A DNA stretch of 64,000 bases from Rhinopomastus cyanomelas (GCA_013400115.1 VXBP01008650.1:20839-84838); one strand, 5' to 3'; shown: positions 12,935 through 25,059, counted from the first letter of the stretch. Program-made: numbers and translations. Notes: generated from the letters alone by a model not told the origin.

Positions 12935-14152
12935 CATACTCATTAACTTACAAACAGTCTTGTGGCTGTTTTTAAATTTGGGGTTTGTAAAAACTTTTTG
13001 TAGTTAATGGAGGCTTGATTTTTAAAATATTTTTTATATTTTAAATACATTGTGGTAACAAATCTAAACCTCTGTCCTTGTAGTTTCTAGTCAAAAGCTG
13101 AATGTGTTCTTTTTCATTTTGAGCTTTGCTAATACGGATTAAATTTTAAGACAGATTGTCATTTTAAAGATCATAATCTTACCACAAAGTTTCTCCTTTG
13201 GTGGGCCACATGACCAGATATAATTTAATCTAATCTTAGAAAGTGAAACCAAGGTAGAGTATTTTATGGAGATTTTATAGTTAATCAAAAAGTGAAAATT
13301 CTCTTGAGTGCAGCTGAATTTTTCACATGGGCTTCTTGCACAGTGGGAAAAAAAAGTTTATTTGAGTTGGTGGTAATTTTAGACTTAACTGAGTAATGTT
13401 ATGATTGGTGGACAGACTGGTTGAGAGACGAATTTCACCTCTTGCATCAAATTGGTATTGTCCATTAATTTCAATGATGTGCTGCTGAGTTATATGCAAA
13501 ATATTTTAATTTTTATGATTTGCTGGCAATGAGGAATGAATAAAATAGTAACTCTTTGTTTGCCTGCTGGTAGTCACTTGAAATTAGTTTAAGCAAAGTT
13601 TGTTGAGCAAAACTTTATTAAAATATGGCAAAGTATTGAAAAGTTTCCTAATAATGGAATCCATTTAAATCTATCTACTGTTTTACTTTCTGATTATTAA
13701 TGGAAGTTATGAGCTTTAATTCCATCTTTCTGTGCGATAGCAGATTCTGAAATTTACAGCCTCCGCATCTTTTCCTACCGTTTCCTAGCTGCACTGTCTT
13801 TAACAGGTTAAATTTGAATCAGAGTGCTCAAAACTGGTTGTAGAATACTGAAGTCAGTTCTTCAGATAAGATCAGTTATTTTTTCACCTCAAAGGAGCGA
13901 GGAAGAGGAGCCTAACTTTCTGAAATGTTTTAAAGTAGTCTTTACTTATCTAATGCATATGTGTAATTGATATATCAAAACAATTTCAGTGAAATAATTA
14001 TTTTTTCCCATCCTTGCCTTAGAGATGTCAGGATGACAAGAGGCTTTTTTCACAGCATCTTACACAAACAAATTGGTACTTGCTTCTGCTGAGATTTTAG
14101 GAATCATATACACAATTTATGCTTTGGACTGTGTGCATAGTTACAGTCAGGC
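12935..14152. other. Intron between two LTRs
   Basis: AT-rich unique sequence with no retroviral gag, pol or env similarity. The two flanking LTRs are therefore not the ends of one provirus. Confidence 0.6.
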
Positions 14153-14928
14153 TGTCACAGTTTAGCACCAGGTTAGCCCACAAAATTACATTCTGCCCAG
14201 CCGTGCAGAAGGAAATGTCCTCCCACCCGCCCTTGGGGGAGAAAAGAAGTAAACACACTTCAGGAAACTGGAACTAGAAATATTAAACTTAATTGAACTT
14301 TATTAAAGACTTTATTAAGTAGAAAAGAAGAACCAAAAAAAAAAAGGGAAAGGGGAAAAGGGGGAGGGAAAGTGTTCTTCCTCAGTCACTCCAGTCTACC
14401 CCCCTACCCAGCCCAGACCTGCTAACCCCTAATTTCAAACAAATGCTTAAAGCTGTGGGCGAGGGGGCAGTAAAGACTGGGAATGTCCTAGGCCTTGCTT
14501 AAATGCTTAATTTAAGCATTTTCCTGTGATTGGTCCGAGATTACGGGAAGGGCTAAAGATGAGAGAGGAGAACAAGGAAGAAAAGAATGGTGGGAGGTGG
14601 TGAAGATGAAGAGAGGCAGAGAGCCGCAGAGGGACACAGACACGCTGCAATGTGCTGTGGGCCAAAATGAAATTGAACTCAAACTCCCAAGACACACAAA
14701 CAGGGAGGGGGTATCAAGAAGAGGGGAAAAGGAAATCCTTGTCCCCAGATAAGGACCCCAGAATTTGTTTGGCCTGCTTCAACTGCTCAACCTGCAGCAA
14801 CCACCTCTCCACTTCCGAACCCCAACCTCTGTCCATGTGCCCGAGACAAGTTAACTCTTTATACGCTGGAAGAGAGTTTGATGCAGGAATAGCATGAGAA
14901 AATGTGAGTTCACCAAATCCATAACACA
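14153..14928 (-). mobile_element. LTR-like element, second family
   Basis: About 776 bp starting TGTCACAG and ending CATAACACA. On the minus strand it begins TGTGTTATGG and has two AATAAA signals in 'ctttattaaagactttatt' (14299-14318). It also has a TATAAA at about 14858. An A/G-rich low-complexity tract lies at 14320-14370 and a purine-rich stretch at 14540-14640. Composition and layout resemble the LTR at 12071 but the sequence differs. I could not find a matching target duplication, so the exact ends are uncertain. Confidence 0.5.
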
Positions 14929-17900
14929 GACCAAACTAAGATGCCTTTGTTTTAGGAAAGTACAAACCTAATGTCCGTATAAAGTTGTGTAATGGGGAAC
15001 TGCTTTTAATTGAAGTAATACTTCCATCAAAAACTTTCAAGATGCTTCCTCTGTATTTATCTTTGTGTTTGATCACAAGACGTCCCTTCGAGCAATGCAA
15101 TCTACTCCATCAAATGCAGTTGTTAAAATATTAGACTGCTGAAGATTTTAGGCAAGTTATCTCTAAATAATAACTGAAAATAAGGCACAGTCACAGAATG
15201 GGTACCTGCAAAGCCTCTGCAGTAGGCAAGGGTGGAAGTCAAATGCCAGCCAGATTGCATAGGACAGCACTGTGGGACCTGTGTCAGTAGTCAAGTCACC
15301 TGTGTCAGTCATGCTCTTGAAAGTGATAAGATTACTACCAGTGTGGCAATGGCCTGTTGTTAGGTGGACATTACACTGGACACTGGCAGTGTTTCTGTGT
15401 TGTGTATGGGACAAAATACTGAACTGAGTTGGAAGGCATGAGGTGGAGTTGAGGAGAAGTCTTCCTTTCTGTCCCACCTAAATCAATTAAAAAAAAAAGA
15501 AAAGCAGCTGCTTGGAGAACTGAACTCAAAGCCAGAAACGAATGCAGCATATAAAATCAATAATGCGTTTCAAGCTCAAGTCTGAGGCATAGTACTGATG
15601 TTTAAATGAATTACAGCAAGCAAAAGTATGGATCTGTGTAGATTTAAAGGCTTATTAAAGAAAATGTAAAAGGGGAAAATGCATACAATTATGAATGGAA
15701 CTAGCAGAAAAAAGTGTAGAAGTACTGTGCCTGCCAGAAAAAAAAGTGGATATTCTGAGGGGTTTATTGATTTTTGTTTCTAATAGAGGCAGGTTTTATT
15801 GTTTGGTGGTTTAATGTGGAGAAATTCTTATCCTTCAAAGACAGTGGACTGAGCTTTGGAGGAATATTTTTTCCATGAGAAATATTGATGCTCCATTTGC
15901 TTTTGAAATTAAAAAAGCCTCATTGTATTCCTATACAGTATCTCAAATTTTTCTTACTATAAGAAGCACAGTATTAAAAGTACAGATGTTATTTTCCAGG
16001 TATTTCATTGCAGTTGGCATTCCTGTTGTTAACTGCTAATCTGCAAATAGCTCTTTACTTAAAGGTTGGAGTTATTCCCCGGTAAGAGATTGTCTGTTAC
16101 CACAGTTTTGCAAACCATAGGTATTTTTGCCTCTATAGAAAGCTTACCACTTTTGTATTTAAAAACAAATACAGATATATGATGAAAAGAACTAGAGTTC
16201 TGAAAAGTCTGTTATATTTGCTTTAATTTCACAGTGTTGTGAAATCTCTTGTGCCCTCAAGGCTCCTGTTTGGAGTAGGGATGATCATTGAACTGTGACA
16301 CATCAAACATGTTCATTTTCATTGAGAGACTTGATCATGTCATATGCCTAATTAGCTACTCCACAGGCCCTCCAATGCTATTTTAAATATTTCTAGAAGT
16401 TAGTCATGCAAAAGAAATAATGGAATATGAAGCGAATTCTTACAGTACAGGCACTGGCCCTGATGCTGAGTTTAGCTATTGGCTTTCTTGTCAGCCAGGC
16501 AAAACCTTGTAGTTGAAGGAAGAGCTTGGCACAAGACTTTGTTGTCATGAAGCGTAGGATTGTCTCACTTCTAGCCTCTGTACCAAAATACCTTAGGCTT
16601 TCTTTCAGATATTGGAACAAGCTAAGAACTGAGTAAAATACAGATACCTGTAAAAGTCAAAGAATAACTGTGACTACTAGAAATGTTCTGTGTCAGCCCT
16701 ACACATGATAAGCTATAGAGTGCTCTACTCTGATGACTGACTGACATTCACAGGTGAATCACAATATTAGTTTTCCCATGTTCTGAGTCTGGCTGTCATT
16801 TAAAGCAAAAAGTTCTGGGTCTGGCTCTCAAGACAAAAAGTACAAGATCATGAATAGCACCTGTTTCTTATATGTCTTGCTCCTCCTAGACTTCATAGAA
16901 TTATTATTTAAACTTTTTTGGCTTGGGATCAAAAACTAAACAGAAAGAGATCAATTTGTAGGCAAAATACAAATTATTGCATTCCACTTTTCGGTTTCTT
17001 TTCATGTGGAGCTTGGTGTGATTAATCTGAAATAAGTGCAGTCTGGGAAAGGCTTTGTGTCTAATAAAGATTAATGTTTTTGAGACTAGTTTCAAACTGC
17101 TACTAGAAAGTGCATCGGATATGCAGAGTGACTCTCTTCCACAGTTTTAGAACAGACATTTCTTGATTGCATTCTCCTTTGTTCTAAAATCAGAGGAAGA
17201 CTCTTGCTTTTCAGTGTTGATTCCTATGATGATGAAGCTCACTGAGGGTATGCTACAGTGATCATGTTGCAAGTTGTTTAATGTAATTTTCCTGGTGGCT
17301 TTGAGGGTGGGTTGATGCATAGGAGGGATCTGTGTGATGTATGTCCACTGGCCAAGGCAGGTGTTGCCAACACATTCTGCTGTTGTTACCAGATACAATG
17401 CCTTGTTTGTAGCTGTCTGAACTGTAGTAGAATTTTGGGAGCCTTCTTGCAGACTTTCGTGACAGTGTTTGTAGTCTGCATTTTAGCCTGAGAGGCTTTT
17501 GTAATTGAGGACCAGCACTCTGGTTTCACCTCCAAGAACCTCATCTTCCATGGATAAGCGTAAATGGAATCAAAATGCAATGAAAGAAAATACATTTTAA
17601 TGTGGGAAACATTAAAGAAATAAAACATACCTGTTTAAAAACAAGTTATACATAAACAAGCATTCAAGTATAACAACGAATTATCTTTTTCCTGCCTGGA
17701 TGAGACAAAATTAACCTTTTGAGGTGATATAAGCTGTAACTGTGTATGTCACTGGTATATTCCTGTATGGATAGCAATGGAATATTAAAGATGTGGATAT
17801 TTCAATCAATGACTAAAGCTTGTTGTGGCATCTTTTTAGTTGAGAATGGTGGAAGCTTTGATAAAAAGGTAAATAGAGTTTGATAGAAGCAGGCAGAGAG

Positions 17901-18799
17901 AGCAGAGGGGAAACTAATGCAGTTTTTTCAATTCTGGAAAATGTTATTCTGGATAATTGGGCAAGAAACTACAGCTTTGTACGTTTTTCTTCTAGTCTGG
18001 GGCAACCTTTTAGCAAAATGGATGAAAAATATCTATGTGTTCTGCTTTATTGGTAACAAAGAACAGCAACACATTTTAAGGATTAATTAGGACCTATGGG
18101 GAGCTGATCTAGACAGAGTGGCAGTGCTTTGATTGGGGGTCTGACCTTCCATTGCACTGGTCACAGTGAATGACATGGCCAGATGGTAAGCGCAGCCACC
18201 ACTGAGGTGCTGTGTGTCAGCTTCTCCCTGAGTGCATGATGTGAGTGCTTCTGAGGAATGGCTCATCTGCGCCTTGGTGATCTACCCTTAGCTGGGAAAC
18301 TGGGTAAAGAGTTGAGCATTATCTAATAGTAGAGTATAATGAATTTTGGACTAGAAGCAGTATAGACCCCACTCATAGGTTAGTGTAATTATTATTCAAA
18401 TACTCAGTGCTTTATTTCAATAAACCTCACTTTGGACTCTGGACTTGGACCCTTATTTCTTCAAAAGGTAGATAGCAGCATATTTTTATTTTATTGTTCT
18501 TTTTGGCTAGTCTTCAGAATTTAGGTCTCTTTAGTTGAGACTACCCATTCTGTGTGTTTGCATCTGTCATTGCATTAATAGTGTTTCTAAGTAGAAAAAG
18601 CAGTATGCATGGGATAATAGTGTTGTGTAAGGGCAATGTAAAGGGCTACCAAGTGACCAATAGGTATTTTGTTTTGATGGTATTGGGCTATGGTCAAAGA
18701 TGCAAATGTTTTAGAATGTTAAGGGCGTTATCTTACACTTTGTCCGTTACATTGCCTGGTTTGAAACATCTAAAAGTGTAACATACTTTTTCTTTACAG
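14929..18799. other. Intron upstream of the MAST4 exon
   Basis: Mostly AT-rich. Two GC-richer islands stand out: 15180-15480 and 17150-17560. Both hold open frames on the minus strand, discussed under findings. Neither matches a protein I recognise. The polypyrimidine tract and AG directly before the exon at 18800 belong to the MAST4 acceptor (tactttttctttacag). Confidence 0.5.
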
Positions 18800-18921
18800 G
18801 CAAGTATCTGCTTCCCAATGTAACTGGCCAGCAGCTGTGGCAACCTGCAGAAACTTCTAATCTTGTCCGCATGCGCTACCAAGCACTTGGGCAGTCAGCA
18901 CCTTCGCTTACTGCTAGTTTG
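18800..18921 (+). CDS. MAST4: MAST4 internal coding exon (N-terminal region)
   Basis: A 122-nt exon between a strong acceptor (tttttctttacag) and a consensus donor (gtaagt). It enters with two bases completing a codon and leaves in phase 0. It encodes 40 residues, starting KYLLPN and containing NLVRMRYQALGQSAPSL then TASL. This is the conserved segment just upstream of the KELSLPRRG block in MAST kinases. MAST4 has a closely similar stretch with YLLPN, AETSNLVRMR and ALGQSAPSLTASL as I recall it, closer than MAST2. MAST proteins are Ser/Thr kinases with a DUF1908 region, an AGC-type kinase domain and a PDZ domain. This exon lies before all of these, in a region of unknown role. The alternative is another MAST paralogue, but the YLLPN start favours MAST4. 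Confidence 0.88.
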
Positions 18922-19849
18922 GTAAGTAACTTTTTTAGAACTAGGAGTGTACAAAAATCTGTGTATGGGGATCATACAGGGATGGGGATTTTATTTCCAG
19001 ATCAGAGTCTCCTTGATAAGCTACATTTTTAAAGTACCTAATGTATTTCTGCCTATAATATTGCTTAATATGTTGAGTAGAGCTGAATGATGTTTATGGT
19101 TGCAGTAACTCTGAATTATGTGACTGGATTTTGCATAAAAGCTGAGCTGAATGATGCATTAATATAGTTATTTGCATTTGAGTGGTTTCCTTTCTAAAAA
19201 AACTGCCAACCCCACAATAAAGCATGCTTTTGAAGACAACAGAAGGTAGATGACCTTTCTCCTGAGCGTTCTTTTCTACCAATGTATTTATGTCCACTTT
19301 CTGTGCGACTCACTCTGTTTTCAGGAGATAATGGGTATATGAATGATGAGCTTAATTAAGTCCTATGAATAAAATGATAGGAAAAGGGAAAGAGGAAGAA
19401 ACACCTCATACACTTGAACTTTCAACTTCTTGCTTTCCAGCAGCCACAATGCTCCTTTGTGCTTCTGTATATTATGACCTGAATATAGTCTTCTGTATAG
19501 CAAAATCTCAAAAAGCCTTGAAATTTAATATATGGGGTCATTGAAAGGACCCCATATACTATGCTGTTCTTTGTATAACACTAATTCTTCAACAAGAAAT
19601 AAATTTATTAATAAGCAGAAGAGTTTTATTAATGCTTTCCCCCACCCTTCTGCCTTTTGGCTGGTTACTAAAACTTTGCAGATCCATGCCAACTTTCTAG
19701 GGGAACACTTCTACAGTGTTCAGGTAAAGAATGCTATGAACAAACGATGTTGAACTGGTACCAACATGCTGGTTTTTCCAATTATATGGAGATAGCCACT
19801 TTTTCCATCAGTCTGTCTGAAATAGTACTTAACTTCAAGTACAACAAGC
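18922..19849. other. Start of the long MAST4 intron
   Basis: Unique AT-rich sequence following the donor at 18922. Nothing else is recognised. The intron continues to at least 61440 if the candidate exon there is real. Confidence 0.6.
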
Positions 19850-20900
19850 TGTGACAGCAGCCTTGCAGCTATAGGCCCTGGTTCTCATGCAAGATTTTAA
19901 CTGCCCAGATATTTGCTGGAAGACCTACTCAGGCAGCAACACACAGTCCAGGAGGTTCCTTCAGTGCATTGGTGGCAATTTCCTGATGCAAATGGTGGAA
20001 GAGCCCACTAGGACAGGTGTGCTACTGTACTCACCAACTCACCAACAAGGCGGGTCTGGTTGAAGGAATGAAGGCTGAGGGCAGGCTTGGTTGCAGTGAC
20101 CATGAGATGGTGGAGTTGAGGGTCTCCTGTGGTAGGGACAGAATAGCTAGCAGAACCACAACCCTGGACTTCAGGAGGGCCAACTTTGGCCTTTTCAAGC
20201 AATTGCTAGGGGAAATCCCATGGGACAGGGTACCGGCAGGTAAAGGAGCTCAAGGTAGCTGTTTAACATTGAAAGACTACTTTCTTGAAGCACAAGAAAA
20301 GAGCATTCCAACAGGAAAGAAGTCAAGAAAGGGAGCCAGAATACCTGAGTGGTTAAACAGGCAGCTGCTGGGCAAACTCAAGGGGAAGAAGAAAGCCTTT
20401 AGGTCATGGAAGGAGGTGATGGCCACTTGGGGTGATTATGAGGCTGTGGTGAGAGAATGTAGGGATGCAACTAGAAAAGCCAAGACGTCCTTGGACTTAA
20501 ACCTTGCAAGAGAGGTCAAGGGCAACAAAAAGGGCTTCTTTCAATACATGGCAGGTAAAACTAAACCTAGAGGCAATGTAGGCCCCCTGCAGAATGAGGT
20601 AGATGCCCTGGAGACAGAGGATACAAAGAAAGCAGAGATACTGAACAGCTGCTTTGCCTCTGTCTATACTTCTGGGGGCTGTCTTGATATCAAGCCCCAG
20701 ATTGCAGAGGCTCCAGAGGAAGTGGAGGCAAGAGAAGAGCATGCCTTGGTTGCTGAAGACTGGGTTAGGGATGAGTTGATCAAACTGCATGTACACAAAT
20801 TCATAGGCCCAGATGGGATGGACCCGTGCATACTAATGGAGACAGCAGAAGTCATTGCTAAGCCACTCTCTATCACCTTTTCTAAGTCCTGGGGATCAGG
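19850..20900 (+). mobile_element. CR1 LINE ORF2: endonuclease end, linker, RT start
   Basis: Begins in the endonuclease (DFNCPDICWK in one frame). After a frameshift near 20030 a long open frame runs from 20041: GCSDHEMVELRVSCGR, TTLDFRRANFGLFKQLLGE, RSWKEVMATWGDYEAVVREC, KGFFQYMAGKTKPR, then IGPDGMDPCILMETAEVI. The frame stops at the single N at 20901. It is younger and better preserved than the copy at 2636-4078. No functional protein is expected. Confidence 0.93.
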
Positions 20901-20901
20901 N

Positions 20902-21050
20902 TAGAGCAGTGTAGGAGGTTTCATATGAATGTTAGAAGGAACTTCTTCACATTGAGGGCGACAGCACACTGGAACACAGGCTGCCCAGGGGAGTTGTGGA
21001 GTCTTCTTTTAAGTACCGCCTGGATGTGTTCCTATGTGACTTGGTCTAGG
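20902..21050 (+). mobile_element. CR1 3' fragment between two single Ns
   Basis: A 149-bp CR1 piece near the 3' end (FHMNVRRNFFTLRATAHWN, then 'ctggatgtgttcctatgtgacttggtctagg'). It sits between N at 20901 and N at 21051, in the middle of a reverse-transcriptase region where it does not belong. Most likely an assembly insertion from another CR1 copy. Confidence 0.8.
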
Positions 21051-21051
21051 N

Positions 21052-21306
21052 CACTGGATGATAGCAAATGTCACTCTAATCTTAAAAAAGGGTTAGAAGG
21101 AGTACCCGGGTAACTATAAACCGGTCAGCTTCACCTGCATCCCAGGAAAGGTGATGGAACACCATGTCCTAGAGGCTGTCTTCAGGCACATCAAGGACAG
21201 GAGGCTCATTAGGGACAGTCAGCATGGCTTGACAAAGGCAAACTCATGCTTGACCAACCTGATAGCCTTTTATGAGGGCATAACCAGGTGGATAGATGAT
21301 GGCAGA
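21052..21306 (+). mobile_element. CR1 LINE RT segment, continued
   Basis: Resumes the RT after the single N: ANVTLILKKG, then NYKPVSFTCIPGKVMEHHVL, DSQHGLTKANSCLTNLIAFY and WIDDG. It ends at N 21307. The next bases (ttatgcttctatgaag) resemble a CR1 tail, suggesting that the 3' half was dropped in assembly. Confidence 0.88.
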
Positions 21307-21541
21307 NTTATGCTTCTATGAAGTCTACGCTTAAAATTCTAATCATGGCTTCTGCTTCTGTGTCTTTCAGGAAGATGTGTTTTATTTGACTCCTCAGTGA
21401 TTGTTTCTTGGAAGTTCTGTGCTTTAAGCGTAATACCTTCAGGGCAAATAGTGTCAGCACAGGCATTTTATTTCTGTTTTACTAAGAAAAACTTACTTCA
21501 TTGTGAAGGTGGCATGTGGATTATGGAAGTACTTTGACACT

Positions 21542-21652
21542 GAGGTGGTGGAGTGTGTCCAATGAATGGCCTGGAGGACAGGTCTTACGAGGAGTGGTTT
21601 AGAGAACTGGGGTTGTACTGTCTAGAGAAGAGAAGGATGAGCAGAGACCTTA
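21542..21652 (+). mobile_element. Older CR1, left part (interrupted)
   Basis: Plus-strand CR1 ORF2 end, 'ggcctggaggacaggtctta' to 'agcagagaccttatc'. It is interrupted by the antisense CR1 starting at 21653 and resumes at about 22317 with 'caactacctgaaaggagg'. Confidence 0.85.
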
Positions 21653-22316
21653 TCATAGAATCATAGAATCATAGAATCATAGAATCATTACTGATCGGAA
21701 GGGACCTGAAAGATCATCTAGTCCAATCCGCCTGCAACAGCAGGATCACCTAAACCAAGTCACACAGGAACCCGTCCAGTCGGGTCTTGAACATCTCCAG
21801 AGAAGGAGACTCCACAACCCCCCTGGGCAGCCTGTTCCAGTGCTCTGTCACCCTCACCGTGAAGAAGTTCCTTCTCAGGTTGATGTGGAACCTCCTATGT
21901 TCCAGCTTACAACCATTGCCCCTTGTCCTATCACTACATGACACCGAGAACACCCCAGTGCCATCGTCCTGACACCCACCCTTCAAATATTTGTAGACAT
22001 TAATGAGGTCACCCCTCAGTCTCCTCTTCTCCAACCTCAAGAGACCCAGCTCCCTCAACCTCTCCTCATAAGGGAGGTGTTCCACCTCTCTTATCATCTT
22101 TGTTGCCCTACGCTGAACTCTCTCCAGCAGCTCCACATCCCTCTTGTACTGAGGAGCCCAGAACTGGAAACAATACTCCAGGTGTGGTCTCACCAGGGCA
22201 GAGTAGAGGGGGAGAAGAACCTCTATCAATCTGCTAACCACCCCTCTTCTAATCCACCCCAGGATGCTGTTGGCCCTCTTGGCCACAAGAGCACATTGCT
22301 GGCTTTTCAACTACCT
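21653..22316 (-). mobile_element. Younger CR1 3' end inserted into an older CR1
   Basis: Antisense CR1. The tail of four 'atagaatc' units is at the left end, followed by the 3' UTR and ORF2 C-terminus. On the minus strand it reads SQQCALVAKRANSILGWI, LLPLYSALVRPHLEYCFQFW, ERVQRRATKMIREVEHLPYE, RLRGDLINVYKYLKGGCQDD and FKTRLDGFLCDLV with no stop over 186 codons. It is 5'-truncated at 'agccagcaatgtgc'. The open frame shows it is recent. Confidence 0.95.
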
Positions 22317-22612
22317 GAAAGGAGGTTGTAGGGAGTTAGGGGTCAATCTCTTCTCCTAAATCACTAGAGATAGGACAAGAGGCGCTTTAGATTGGACATG
22401 AGGAAAAACTTTTTCAATGAAAAGAGTGGTCAGGCATTGGAACAGACTCTCAGGGAAGTGGTGAAGTCACTGTCCCTGGCAGTGTTAAAAAAAAATGTAT
22501 AGATGGGGCACTTGGAAACATGGTGTAGTGATCATGTTGTTGTAGGGTTAATGGTTGGACTTGGTGATCTTGGAATCTCTTCCAGCATTAATGATTCTAT
22601 GATTCTATATAC
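22317..22612 (+). mobile_element. Older CR1, right part with tail
   Basis: Continues the element at 21542: 'caactacctgaaaggagg', 'gggaagtggtgaagtcac', 'gttggacttggtgatcttgg', ending 'atgattctatgattctat'. This older subfamily has a different 3' UTR from the younger copies. Confidence 0.92.
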
Positions 22613-25026
22613 AGTTTAAAAAAAGTAGATGAATGGTCAGAAACCAATTTAAATTACACCAAACCTGTACATTTTTTCCTTCTTCTCTGTATTTGGGAAA
22701 TAAAATGTGTAATTTATTGTGATAATCTAAATTAACTAAGTTTTAAAAGGGCTCTGTTTCTATTGATATTCTGTTAGGTCATGCTACTCATAACGTGCTT
22801 ATTTGTGTTGTAATGCTTAAATTATAGGAAGATTCAGCATCATTTTGACAAAAAGTCCTTTAAATGACCATAAAGCAACAGATTAATGAAAAATTCAGTG
22901 AGCCATGCTTCTTTAAGGGCCTTTCACTCATCGCCTATAAAATTTTGTGGCTTATTTGTCTGCCACAGATTTCTTTGTGCATCTCCACATTTTTTGTCTG
23001 TGCCTGACTGCAGCTTCTCTCAGCTGCAAAAGCAAGCGAGAATCTCCTGTGTAGGTCTGATCAGGTGGATCACAGGGTGGAGATGCAGGATCCTTGGAAG
23101 TATTTCTTTCTCTGGAACTGAGATCAGCCTTGCCTCCTGAGAAAGTTAAATTGTCACCAAGCTCTTCTGAAGCTCCCTTTGGCAAGGGCTTTGCTGTCAA
23201 ACTCCTTAATGATTGTAGCCTTTGCTTTAAATGGCCATAAATTAGGGGTCACTCCCCCCCTCCCCATTATTTTTGGTCTTGGTTAAGTGGTTTGACAGAG
23301 TTGAGATTGGGAAGCCTGTTGTTACATTCTAATAATAGGAGGTTTTAATTATATTTAGGAAGGATCTTATGGACATCTTCATGAATAATTTCTTTAGAAT
23401 GGTTCAGCGTGTGAGCTGAGATTATTTTAAATGTAATGTCTCACTGACCTGAAAAGTTATTAGCCAGTTATTAGTTCCTTTGCTAGGACTAATCATTCTC
23501 ATTGGAGTTGATACCCAGCTGATGTGAACCTGACTGTAAGCAGTGATTATGTGCCACAAGAATGACAAACAAGGAGCTTAAAGATACATGCTAGTGTTAA
23601 GCGGAATTGCAAACAGTGTAAAAGAGACTTACATTTTCCCTTTTTCTGTCAATAATTTGTAAAAACTTCCCTATATTACTTACTGTGTCACAGATGCAAA
23701 GTCCTCCTGTGGGAAATTATAGATTTTTTTTTTCAAAGTGAGTTATGGAGTATTAATTAAAAATGGGTTGCAGGTGTTGCTTTAGATTGGGTTCAATAGC
23801 TATGCATTATTTGCTCCTGTAGTATAGACAGCTGGATTATAAGAAATACAGGCTGTAGAGAACCATATAAGTCGGTTAAACAGTATGTAGCAAAGGCTGG
23901 TTTTCAGATTTTCAGCCGTGTATTGGATTTGCTGGGTGCTTTTAATTCGGAGGTAACTCTTCTGCTTCTGTCAGGAACATGCTGAGCCATCAAGGACAGA
24001 CAAATTCTGTGGTGGTCACACAGACATGGGAGCCTGCAGAGAGCATAAATGTGAACTTGGAAATATTAAGGAAATTATAAATAACGTCTTCAGCACTAAA
24101 TAGAATTCAGAATTGGAATTCACTGAATAAAGCAGAAGGATGGAGCAATTCTGCTTTAGGATATTTTCACAGGTCAGATGTTGATCTGATAAATCTCTTC
24201 CTCTCTGTAGTCAGTGGAGAACACACTCTTGGAAGGCTTGCTCTTTAGGCTGACAATCATCTTGCCTGATTTCAGGCATCTATTTCAGGTAGGAATAGTT
24301 TACCCCTGAAAGTACTTAACTTCTGTTGCAGTTAACTTCTAGTTACTGCTACATTAAGTGTCCAAAGTTTGGGAGTAATTCTGTTCTCTCCTGCCCCACC
24401 TTCCACTCCAGAAGTTGTTACAAATGCCATTACTACTTACTGGTTCAACTTGTTATATTTTCTTACTGCAGACTTTCAGAAAAATAGTAAAAATAAAGTC
24501 TTTTCTATTAATATTTCATTATAATAACCTGATGTGCTTAAAATTATTATGAGTCTGAAACTGTTTGAGTCAGAAAATAAAATAGTAATGCTGTATTTTA
24601 AAGAGCATGGAGTCTTTGATTTTGCTATGTCTTTTAAATAAACTAGCAATACCCACAAAAACACAGCAAAGACATCTCACAGTCCAGACAACTTTTAAAG
24701 ACAGCATTTTGCATAACTACTGAGTAGTAACTTGCACTATAAAATGTCCACATAATAAAAATCCATTGTAAACAAAATCCTCAAATGAAACAGGTGCATT
24801 GTAATACATTTGGCTTTAAAATTCAATTGAGACTGGCTACGTAACTTCAGCTTTATAGCAAGTACTGAGCATAGGATGGCATTTCCTTCTGTTGTGAAGA
24901 TCAATATTCATGGTATGAACATGGCATGTTGTTTCTTCTTGGAAATTTGAAAGATGTCCCTGTGCTGGAAGCAGCAGGCTGCGTGTGGCTACGTGCTCGC
25001 TGAGGTACGGGGGCTGATTTTTACTT
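22613..25026. other. Intron, nothing recognised
   Basis: AT-rich unique sequence. No exon with both splice sites and a recognisable peptide was seen. Confidence 0.5.
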
Positions 25027-25056
25027 AAAAAAACAAACAAACAAACAAAAAAAACC
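25027..25056. repeat. (CAAA)n / A-rich simple repeat
   Basis: Four CAAA-type units flanked by A runs, directly upstream of the CR1 5' region. It may be part of the flank rather than of the element. Confidence 0.85.
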
Positions 25057-25059
25057 CCA

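Noticed and set aside
12071..14928. Two LTRs as the ends of one provirus
   Set aside because: The two LTRs differ in sequence, the 1.2 kb between them has no gag, pol or env similarity, and the first has its own target duplication.
20017..20904. 295-codon open frame as a host gene
   Set aside because: It is CR1 ORF2 (endonuclease end, linker, RT start), interrupted by an N and lacking a start of its own.
21657..21687. Array of 8-bp repeats resembling a CRISPR or microsatellite
   Set aside because: These ATAGAATC units are the normal tail of CR1.
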